Origin: Chrysaora quinquecirrha
Taxonomy: Eukaryota > Cnidaria > Scyphozoa > Semaeostomeae > Pelagiidae
Length of the DNA: 64,000 bases
Direction: 5' to 3'
NCBI GenBank assembly: GCA_014526335.1
Contig: JACTAT010000015.1
Coordinates: 150,156-214,155, forward strand
The position numbers and the translations under genes were made by a program. The stretch's first letter is position 1. Each line of letters opens with the position of its first letter. A model generated the notes under the pieces. The model saw only the letters and a list, made by a program, of their open reading frames with translations. It was not told the origin of the DNA and did not search any database. Below are positions 42,790-54,000 of this stretch, piece by piece.

Positions 42790-43844
42790 GATTAATGACT
42801 ACCCAGAGTTATTTCAGTTAATAAGATAAAAATCAGAACGGTCTCACCGGAAAAGACGTCGCTGCAAACTCTTGACTAAATCTGTCCTTAGACGTACTTC
42901 GGGAAATATAATCTCAAGATACCAGAGCTGCTCCAAATTACCAACGAACGAATAAGCCAACAGAAATTGCGTGTCTTGATAATCCGGTCATATCCTAACT
43001 GATAACTGTTCGATCTGAAAAGCCGGTTGCTAATCCGATCGTTTATGTACCAGAAAAACAAAGGTTCGAATACAAAAGATATACTTATAAGGCTATCCAT
43101 AGGAGTTTCAACTGACACACCCTCAGCAATACTAAATTTTGTATAGCAGTTATGTTGTCATGACACTATAACTACCAATTAGGGAAAGATAAGATAACCT
43201 AATTCGTAGGAAGAAAACAACTCCAAACCATTAAGTTAAATTCTTAAATCACCATCCCAGTTCACAAGTGGTTAATCATAAATGCTGATAAACATAAACC
43301 TCGGACTCAAGAGGAGGCACACCACTGCTGTAACGCTGATCAGCATATTGTTACTTTTTAGAACTCAGCTTCTTTCGACATTAACCCTGCTTAAATGGTA
43401 TTTAACCAGCATTTTTTATCTTGATTGAAACTGGCAAACTTTTTTACGCTTTTTGTCAAGGGAAAACAACGTTGCCACTTTCTGAATAAACGCGAAGAGA
43501 ATAAAGGGAGAACCACCCAGTGGAATGGACTGTGCGCCGGTTGGGTCGGCTTTTGGTGTGTCGAGGGGATCGAGGAACTTCTATGGGTGCACGCAGTTCT
43601 GCCACAGGCGTTTTTGCTGTGCTGGGTATTCGTTTCTTCGTTGCTTCCAATTGGGAATCTGTTTAGCGCATAGAACGGAACTTGCAGATGTAGAAGATTT
43701 TGAAACAGAAAATCTAATGTCTTATTAAATGCATTTGTATTCATTAACATTCTGTCTAAGAAACAACAGGCAGAAACGTTACATTGCGATTTGAATATAT
43801 TTGAAATAACGAATTTGTATATTGATGGTCGTTTAGGGGGTTTA

Positions 43845-44060
43845 CATGTTGTTCTGTTTCCTTCAGAAAACCCCCTGTTGTTCCCTCGAGTTTTTAGGAT
43901 TATTTTCAGATTGATAATCAATAAGATTGATAGGGGGGGGGGGGGATTTTACTTGATCTCTGTTTCCTGATGTTCCCTTGGCAATGAATTTGGCAACATT
44001 CCCTGGTTACATTTCGCATGTTCCCATGTTTTCGAGAACCTCTAAACGACCCTCTATATC
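43845..44060. repeat. Fragment related to the ATGAGGATCGT MITE
   Basis: catgttcccatgttttcgag followed by aacctctaaacgaccctc is the diverged reverse complement of ggatcgtccaggcg / gagaacatgagaacatg at 11541-11600. Confidence 0.45.
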
Positions 44061-44639
44061 GATAGATGTGTATATGCAGGAACCAGAATATCATTACTTA
44101 AAGTAACATATACTAAATGTTCCAAAACTTACTATTTATCTTAATAATCATTATAATAGCTATAATCTGTGTATTTGTGATTTTAAAATAAAAGTACCTA
44201 TAAATTATTAGAAAAATGATATTGGGTAGAAAAGCTGTGGATTGATATTTTTGCCTTATTTTATCCATAACATTCGCAGATATACCTCGCGAAAATTGCA
44301 GACTTTTTTCACGCAGTAAATTAAAGGGAGCGAAATTAATTATGACTGTATTTGAAATTCGAATGAAATTTGAATTCGAGTAACATGCTGGTTGTAAGAT
44401 ACATTATGTGTTTAGCCGCCTAACTTAGTAGAACGATCGTGTTATGCTCTTCAGAATAAGCATACAGTCACAAGGAAATTTTACCCCTCCCCATAAATCA
44501 GTTGCGTGGAAAGGGGGTTGCTATCAAATTTGAGGGATGCGAAAAGAAGATTCATGCATGTTTGGGAAAATCAGAAGCGTGAAAAACAAAAGCTTGAAGA
44601 TAAAAGGAGCGCGAAAATTACCCTAACCGAAAATAAGGT

Positions 44640-44720
44640 TGTGCGTGGACTTATTATCCGAGTAGCAGTTATCGCTATTGAGTTCAACGGCTGTTCGCTC
44701 AAACTACATGATCGCAAGTT
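44640..44720. repeat. SINE-body fragment
   Basis: gcagttatcgctattgagtt and gttcgctcaaactac resemble the repeat body at 57290-57365 and 58620-58700. Directly precedes the MITE at 44751. Confidence 0.4.
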
Positions 44721-44750
44721 AAACTATGTTTGAGCGATCTCGGATTAGTG

Positions 44751-44998
44751 TTAGACCTGGCAAAACTAGGAAACATGTCGCGCGTGACATTGATGTCCCC
44801 TTGTTGTCTCTCGTTTTAGCCATCTCGAAAACTTTGAAGCGCGCGACAAAATTTGTAGCAAGAGTTTGCACATGCAAATGTTTCTGGGAGACAACAGAAA
44901 CATTTCTTGTCTCCGGAACATGCAAATGAATCGGGGGACATACAGTGTCGAATACAGTGTCGCGAGCGACAAGTCCCCTAGTTTAGCCATAGCTTTAG
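44751..44998. mobile_element. MITE with 'GGCTAAACTAGGAGACATGT' termini, copy 2
   Basis: Left end ttagacctggcaaaactagg, right end the reverse complement of taaagctatggctaaactag. Internal gacattgatgtcc, caaaatttgtagcaagag and gacaacagaaa(c/t)atttcttgt are shared with 7911-8191. It lies just 3' of the PX-LRR gene. Confidence 0.85.
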
Positions 44999-45074
44999 GT
45001 TTGATGGCGATAACTTGGGACACAGGAAATAAGTCTAGGTTACACGGCAAATTACTCATAATCTCCTAAATCTA

Positions 45075-48000
45075 TCAATTATCATTATCTGATTCGTCGC
45101 ACTCTGTCCCAGCTTCGCACTCATCTTCACCATTCCACAATTCATCTTCGTCATCATAATCTTGAATCCTGAGTTCGCTAACTTCAGGTAAAATAACGAT
45201 ATTCTTATTCCCATATTTTGTACTTATAAGTCCAGAGGAGGAAGAAACTTCTAAATCAGCACTTCTAGCATCACCAGCGCACGCTTCAGTGTCAGAAGGA
45301 CTTGGATAGCCTAAACTTTCTGAGTCTTGGATCGTTCTCGGACTATAAGTTCTTTCAGGAGGAAATTCTGATCTAGGATTGTCGGTAGGGGTATTTCGAT
45401 CATACACACTGCTCAACAGGCGACTGTTCTGTTTTCCCGAAGATTTTCTATTTTTCGGACTAGAAGATCGGACAGAGCGAATCAATTTGTCGAAGGATGT
45501 TATGCTTGGATCCTTCGTAGCAATACCTGGTGGTGTCCGTGAGTACTTGTTATTACTAACACCATTTCTGCTGTTATCATTATAATTGTCCTGTTCATCT
45601 CTCTTCAGAAGCAAATCAGAATCACCTCTTCTTAGTGAGGTCCCATCGGATCTCTGCATCACGTTAGTATTATGGAATTTTTCATCACTCGATGAGTCGA
45701 AGCTCCCACCAGGATTCTGCTGTGTTGTCCTCTTTTTTGCACCACCAACACAAGTTCCCGGCTTCCAATTAGCTGCGTACGATTCCCGATAACTTCCAAA
45801 GCTCTCTAACCGTGCTCTGTCCTGACTCAAATCATCCCCCCTTCTGCGTCCTACAGCCAACTGACACCCCTCTCTATTTCCAATGACGCCCCTATCCCTA
45901 TTTACTTTCTCTAAAACATTGTCTTCACCGTCGCATTGTTTACTCAAATCCAAATTCATATCTCTGTCCACAACAACATAATCTTCCTCTTCGAATAAAG
46001 GTTCCAAAGAAGGCACGTGACCATCTATCCCAGAATCCAAATCGTCATCAGATACAGTGCTGATACTCATGCTGTCATCAAAGTCAGTCTCGTTTTCAGT
46101 TCCGAATTTCGCATCCAGTTTTGCCTACACAAAGAAAGAAAAATCACATTTTTAATCGTTTACAAGCATTTAAAGCCACATAAAATAAAAGGTGCTTAAG
46201 GTTAGCTATTCCAGTGGTTCACGAAAGAGTTTACAGATTTAACAAGGAAGGTTACGAAGACTAAACAAATACCAAGGATGAGTAAGGACCACGGGAGAAA
46301 AAGGGCAGATTCCAGGACTAGGGCAGGGTGGGGCAAAGTCGGAGACTGTTAGTCAGGGAGGCGATCCTTACGAGGTAATCACTGTATGTAATCAGATAGG
46401 AACGTCAAGTTCATTTTCCAAGAGAGGGCATTGAAGGCTCGACCATTACAGATGGGTATGCCCAAAACATCAATGTTATTAATTTCCAGTCCTTCATTAC
46501 TTTGCATAAAATAGCTTTAACCAATCATGACACACAAATAACAGCTTAACTAGCTCTGATGTGCAATGGAAGAAGGGGATAGCGATATCAACAAGCCTCT
46601 ATCGCTTATTAAACCCGAAAAGATTTATTTAGTCGTGCCATAAAGTAATAAACTACTCTTTAATACCGATCTTATTGTGAGGTTTTATTTACCTTCTCTT
46701 TATTAGTCATCTGTTGCCCATCAAGTTCAAGCTTAAATGAAAAGATACGTGGAAAGAATGTGAAAAAATTTCTGTCAAAATTTGCAATCTTGCAGAAAAA
46801 AGGTAAAGATAAGCTTAGAATCTTTCAGAGGAATGAGAGTAGAGTAGTGTATGGAATAACAAAAATAAATAGAATAAAAAACCAATACCTCTCGATGCCT
46901 GAAACTGGCAAATACCATTACTCGATGCCTTTTGCGTTTAGCCATTGGATTACCTGACAAAAACATTGAAAGTCGAATTATCTAGGGGGTCTTTGAATCT
47001 GTGCAAATCAGAATCGAAAAAATAGTTTTCAGTGGACAGAAAGAGTTCTTGTTCTTCAATAGGCCCCGCCTAAACATTGTTTGTCTGAAGCAATTAGTGT
47101 TTGTGACGTGGCAAAACGTTCACACATTGTATGAGAAGCAAATTCTGAATGTTTGACAAACAATGTTTGATCCTTTGGACAGGGCCTAAGATTCTAGAAC
47201 TGATATTCTATAAGTGAGCTCACTGTATCATGTGAGCTGATTAGTTTTGAAAAAACAATGCCAATCCAAGAAACCAGTTTATTGGCTAAAGACAAACCAT
47301 TTCTCTGTTTGTTTGAAACAAAAGAGCATTTACAACATTTCCCTAACAATATAAAAGTTAAAACATTAGCTAAGGCAGGGTACCCCCATCTAGAAAGAAG
47401 GAACTCACCACAAACTGCCAAGTGCTTCAGGTTTTCCAAAGCAGCTAATTTTCGTACTTCGGATAAGACAACTATCAAATTATGAGATAAATCCAGGGTT
47501 ATCAATCCTTGAGCACACAGGAGCCCTAGAAGGACAATAAGGAAAAAGAAATAAATGTCTTGACAGAGAAGCAAAATGCTCGTCAAGCAAGTAAGTTATT
47601 TGTTCACGTAGGTTAATGGTTCTCGCAGTTGTCTAGCTGATGTGGACCTGCAACTTGTGTCCCAAGACTGATATTCTAGAACGAATACCCTGGGTACTCA
47701 TTTACCGACCTCGGGAAGATGGACAGCTAAGCTGACTATAGGCTTGTGGAAAGTGGTCCTGACGAGATTCGAATCCACGACTTTACGATCATGAGGCGAA
47801 CGCCTTGCCCACTCGGCCACACCACCAATTCTTGAGAATAAAGGATTTCTTAGGATTTTTACTTGAAAGCAATTAGGATTTTTACCTACCTTCCATACTT
47901 TGAATTCGATTTTGCCTCAGGTCAAGTTTTTTTAAATTGTTTAGCGTCTAAAACGAAACGGAGACTATGCAAAAGGGAAAACTACACAAAATAGGTAGTC

Positions 48001-51000
48001 ATTTTACGGGCAAAATTTAGCGAGACCCATTTCGAAAGATCCATCAAGCATAGTTGTTGTTCTTGTAAAAACTATTTCTTTAAAAGAAAATTGGGGCTAG
48101 ACGTTTTGCACGAGTCCCAGTTATCGCTGGTACCCCCGCCTGCTTGACTCAACGAATAAACCGAGACTAACATCAAAACGAGATCTTTCAAACTGGTAGT
48201 TCGTTGGGGCTTCCAGCAATTCAAATAAACAGCGATAACTACGACTTAAAGCTTAAGCCTAAAGAATAAGGATGGACGTAGCCTCTAAGTATGCATTATT
48301 CGTAACATACAATAAAGTATTATAATAAAAAGATAAAAAATATGTAGAGTACCTTTGTAGAGCCAGAAATAAGATAGATCTCATTGCTGACTAAAATTAG
48401 TCTTTGTAATGGAGAATCTTCCAGTAAACTCAAATCCAAATGCGCCATTTTGTTATAACTCAAATCCAGCTGATAAGAAAATGAGAAAAAGAACGGTCAG
48501 TGGTCGACTGCAATATGAAACACGTCAGAAAGTGCTGAATATGTTTTATTACTTGAAAAAGATAACAATTTCCATACCACCAAGATTAAGCACATAATTT
48601 TAAGAACGACCAAAGTAGAAGCTCCAGCACTCTAGATTACTTATGGCTTCGAAAGTCCAAGGACTAAAAAGTTCTCAAAAGTTGAAAACCTTTCAACAGA
48701 ATATTACGTTCTACTTACAGGTACAGTATCACGTACAGACAACTTTATAACTAATGTGAATATACAATGTGCAAAAGAAAGATTCCTCTGGTCACTTGCT
48801 TGCAAAAACAACAAGTTGAAGTATTTGTAGCAAGCTTCTCCTCTAGACCAGATCAAGAAATGTAGCAACTTAGTCCGTAGATACGACCAACTGGTCATTG
48901 TCACCGAACGAGGGGCAATTCACTCCTTTGAAATCTCAAGCAGACTAATTTGAGTGCTATTGTTTTCAAGAAAGTCCTTTCAAGATGCAAAAATGATTTG
49001 ACAAAAACCAAATTTGTCTTTACAAACAAATAAAATCAATCTTACCTCGCGTATTGTTGGCAAAAGATTAATACTGCTATCAAGGCAAATGATGTTATTG
49101 TGGCTCATATTGATTGATGTGAGACTAACCCAAGGCTGTACGATGACCCTAAAATGGTAAAATGGTAAAAAAGTGGTAAAAAGGTAAAATGGCAAACAAA
49201 TGAAAACAGCTTTTAATTAGCCTATAAAAGTATTAAGGGAGTTTCCCTGATTAAAATCAAGTTAAAGGTCATTCCAAAGTTTAGGACAACGAAAAGATAT
49301 GACCTTATGTTAACTGCTCGTTTTCTCAGTGTACCTAAAAGAATTACTAGCTAGCTGGTTACGAACATTAGTCATTCAGAGGCTTGTTTTACTCTCTTAG
49401 CTTGGATATAGAAAGTTTCCCCTTTTCTGAAATTTGGGGGATAATTTTTCCTCAAGAGAGATCCTCCTTCTTATTAGCCTTTCTCTTCGAGGTTTGATAA
49501 ATAACTGACCTCCCAGGCCGTTAATTCAAGCAAATACTCAAGGGTCCCGAATAGTGGTACCCACAATATTCTAAGTATATGGAGAACGCCCCCTAATATT
49601 CCAAACCCATATTTGAAGTTTTCAGGATATATATCAACCTTCCTCTATTGCTGATCTCTTTTATGGTTCAGGACCCAAGAGTAGGTAGGAAGGGCTGTGT
49701 ACCGTTTGTTTGAAAGCCTGAAAGCTGCATGTGTCCTCCAAGAATCTCTCAGCTCCTTGATAGCAGGTGCCTGCTCAAAGATAGAAAAAAGTTTAAACCG
49801 GGAGGCTATGCATGAGAAAAGATATAATTCATTTGTTATAAAGATGCTGATACAATTTAGAAAGTAATCATTAAATGAATTTAAATAGATACCGGACGCT
49901 TCTCAGCTGCACAGTCGATTAGAAATTCCTAAAAATCAAGAAAATACTTCAAATATAGAGTCAACTATCGTTATTGAAATTAAGACGTTTCAGGTAGAAA
50001 ATCCACACAGGTAAGGTAACATCATTTATGATATTTGTGCGATTGGGCATCTTGTGATGTGCCTACTAAGCAGGACATGACAAACAGCTCAAAGAGACAA
50101 GCAACTGGATCTTGCATGAGTTAAAGGAGAAGGCTAAGAGGACGTAGAGTTCACAGCCTCCTTTCTGGATTAGAACATTTTGCAAAATCAAACGTCTATT
50201 ATACAAATGAAAAAATTGCCTCCCGGAAGATCAGAAACGAGAAGGGGCCCATCATCAAGTTACGATAAGTTCACTGGGCTGAACTGCCGTGGCCCTCAAC
50301 AAAACCTTCTCCATCGTGCACTGTCCTGCGCCATCCTGCATAAGCAAGCTAAACTTATATCACTGATTTCTTTTATGTTATCAATTAACCTAGTTTTTGG
50401 CCTGCCTCTTCCACGATTACCAAAAACCATACCCATTAGGAAAATTTTGTCCAGGCCGTCACTTCGAAGCACACGACCACCAAATGAAAGCTTTCTTCTA
50501 TTTATGTTATTAAGAAGTCTATCGTTATAGCTATTCGCTTTGGTCAGCACTCATTCGTTTGTTTTCTTTTCAATCCAACTAATTCTTAACATGGGATGAT
50601 AACACCTCAGTTCAAAGGCTTCGAAAGTGGGGGTTAGGGATGTGATATTGATGTGGGTATTTGTCTGATTTTGCTTGCAACACATCACCCTTAATAGACA
50701 CAAGGCTGAGTACATGAACTGTCTTAGGGCCTAAGAACCATTAGCATTAACTTACCTTCATCGTATTAAGGCATCGTCGAATGGTTAGTGATCTTAATCT
50801 TTGTGGCAGAGAATTAATACCAGCTATAGAGGATATTCTGCAACCATCGATCTGAATCATAATAAAAAAGAAAGTAATACAACAGATGTCATCATTCTTA
50901 AGTTTAACTCTGAGATTTTACAGGCGAGCATAACAGAGTGAATCAGCTAAATCATATTTGATGTATCCCAAGCCATTTACTCTGTTAAGAAACGCCTTGC

Positions 51001-54000
51001 TAAAAGTCAAGAGGGTGAGGCTTGGATTTAGTTCGAATTTCACAAAAAAAAACACGCGGCAAGTACAAAGAAAACTAAAGCTCTGCAATACTTGTCTAGA
51101 AACAAATTTTAAGATTTCAAGGGTAAACAGGGCCGCCAAGATACGGCTAGATAGGTGCAAGTTGTTCCAGAGCATTTTGGTCAAAGGGGGCTGCATTAAT
51201 CAAGTCTAGTTTTGCCTTTAAAACTGAGACTCTTAAAGAATATTTTAAAAAGAACTTTTTCGAAAGGGCAGAATGTTGCGAACAGGGTAAATCCCACAGC
51301 AAAAGAATCTATTTTGAAGTGCATTTTCATCTGATCAAAGATGCGGTCTTCGATTATTTACTGCCAGGGAAGTAACCCTGGATCCCCTTTCTCATAACAG
51401 ATTAAGTAAACATTTAAAAAACAAGACAAAACGATTTTAGCTTGCGTACCTGTAATTCTTTTAACTTAGCGAACAGAGCAAGATCATAAGTATAATTAAC
51501 TTCGAACTCCTTTCCGTTTGTTGCTTTTGAGACAAGATCAGTTATTCCAAGGCGGACAAGTTGAGAAATAAAATCATACAGATGAACAAGGTCTATACTT
51601 TCACCTGAAAAAGAGAGGTGATTTTAATACACCTTTTCAACTAAGAGCCTCGTTTTCAAAATTTGTCAAAATTTGTTCGTACAAAAATTTTGACCCCAGA
51701 TTCGAATTCAGCACCTTTATTTTAGTGTTGACGCAAATTTGTACGCTTCTAGTCCTTACGATGTTGATTTTACAGTGACGAAAAGTTTGAAAATCTATAA
51801 ACGATTTGACCGTGAAAAATCGCTCGGGGTGAAATTTTACACCCCCAGTCATTTTTCACGGTCAAATCCTTTATAACTTTTCAAACTTTTAATCGCTATA
51901 TAATGAACATTGTAAGGACTAGAAGCGTAAAAATTTGCCCAAACTCTAAAACGAAGGTGCTGAATTCGAATCTGACATCGAAATGCTTCTGTGACACAAT
52001 TTAAAATTTTTTTGAAAACGAGGCCCTTAGTTGAAAAGGTGTATTACTTTTCCAAATGATTTATAGAAAAAATCGTAGAATTGCTTTTGGTGATGGGCTC
52101 ATAGTCATCAACCGCCCAAAGGCAGGAATGTTGGCAGCAATTGAAAATTGGGACGCGAATTTTCAAGGACTTCTTGTCCACATACATTCATCACTATCTA
52201 TTATCTTTGATCTGCAAACAAGCATGTGGCCTACTTACTGATACAAAACAATTATTAAAACATATTAACCATTTACGTTACCTTGAGATGCCGTTCACGT
52301 TACCCTAACTTACCATTTACGAACAAAGGTGCATCAATTACACTTACCAGATTTTTGAGGATGTGGTAATTGTAGTTGTTTTGTAACGCAGTGAAGTTGT
52401 ACAGGTGTCATCGTGAATAATTCCTTGCTTGCAATGATTCTTTCTCCTGCAAATTAAAATATTAAAATATTCATCTCATAATTCACCGAGATTTGTGACC
52501 TAATTAGATTCAGACATTCAAGAAAGAAAAATAAAAATACGCAGTTTAGAATCTAGGATATTGAATCTTTGATTGACAACGTTTTCAACCTCATTTTATA
52601 CAGGAGCTTTAACACCCCTTCTAGCATCTTCCCAAAACAGCGAAACTCAAGTTACACATGCTTAACTTCTTGCTAGAAGTTTTTTTCTTCATGCATGTTT
52701 TGAAAAAGTTTCAGTCATAGCTACATTATCTACATTATCAGTGCTCCCTCATAGTGCTCCCTCATATTGGCTGATAGATAGGCCGAGTGACTGTGAATCT
52801 CTAATATCTGCTGGAAAATCGCTCTATTCTTTAAGTTACCTCTACAACAGTATCAAATTTTCGTCTTAGAAAATTAATAACTGGCCTAGCAACTAGATTT
52901 CCTTAGATAACCTTACTACAGGGTCTAGATTACCTTACGATAGGGTATACACAGCGCTTTTAAATCATAAACATTAATGATTGCTAACTGAAATCCGTAA
53001 TAAGTAGCGGGTACAAAGCAAATCAAAGGTGCGTTTCTTTGAAAAAATTCGGGGGCATATCCCTATATGTTTGAAAGTCAATAGGGAAAGGGGTAGACAA
53101 AGCCCCCTCTCGAGTATTACAAAACCTTTCAGAGCTCTTATAGAGCTGGGTTTAATCGATTACCATTTAATGAATATATGGCGAGGGGGCCTGACGGAGA
53201 AAAAAGTTTCTAGCACTCACCGTTCTTTGCAAATTGTCTTGCAAGTGACATAGCAACTAGAGAAACATCCTGGAAAAAGATATGAATCACATTATTAAGT
53301 AATAAACAGCTCAATATATCTCAAATTCTTTGCAATATAAGGAATATAGAATAGGTTGTTCTAGCCTAATCCAGATACTCACAGGTCTCTAATAGTGCTC
53401 CCCCCGCTTGCAAATTTTTTGAAAAATTTCCGCCCAGAACACTCTTATTGGAACCTCCCGCTTATTAAATTTGGCAAAAATATCCAGCCAGGACATCTTT
53501 CAAGTCTGGTGAACTATATGAAACCATTGCACTGTAAGTAACACCAATGCAGCAGAGATAGCCGCAGAAGACGATGGGAACATTTTTTACTTAATTTCGA
53601 ACGCTTGAGTTTTTCTCGTTTCATTGATTTTGTTCCTTTCATTTTGTTCCATGTTGATTTTGTTAATAGATACATATATATTGTATGTTTGATTTTATTA
53701 TATTTTTATCCCCCCCCGACAATTAAATTTTCCTATTTTTCCAGCCCCCTACTATTGGAACCCCCCTACTATTAATTTTCAATTTTTTTCCACCCCCCTG
53801 CTATTCCAGACCCCCCGTCTATTAGAGACCTCAGAGTAGCTTGCCCGAGCTCGGTGAGTTTAGGGTTTGAGCCCTAGCTATCGTAGCATCACAGCCATAG
53901 TTTGAAGTCTCGCTAATGCATCTAATTTTCAGATTCTAGCAACTAAAACTAAAAACACCATTTCACTTTCACCTTCAGGAATATATGAGAAGGATTCTGA

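Larger units (their letters stand above)
42790..44750. other. Non-coding, right of the retroelement
   Basis: Probably includes the element's 5' untranslated end (42790 to perhaps 43300), then host DNA with a poly-G run at 43935 and a fragment (43845-44060) related to the ATGAGGATCGT MITE. A 176-codon open frame at 43391-43921 (-) has no recognisable domain and I do not call it. Confidence 0.45.

Noticed and set aside
43391..43921. 176-codon - strand open frame
   Set aside because: No recognisable domain, Cys/Arg/Ser-rich random-looking composition, no splice partners; it overlaps other frames of similar quality on both strands.
47745..47830. Functional tRNA gene
   Set aside because: A and B boxes are present but the acceptor-stem halves do not pair; better explained as a SINE head.
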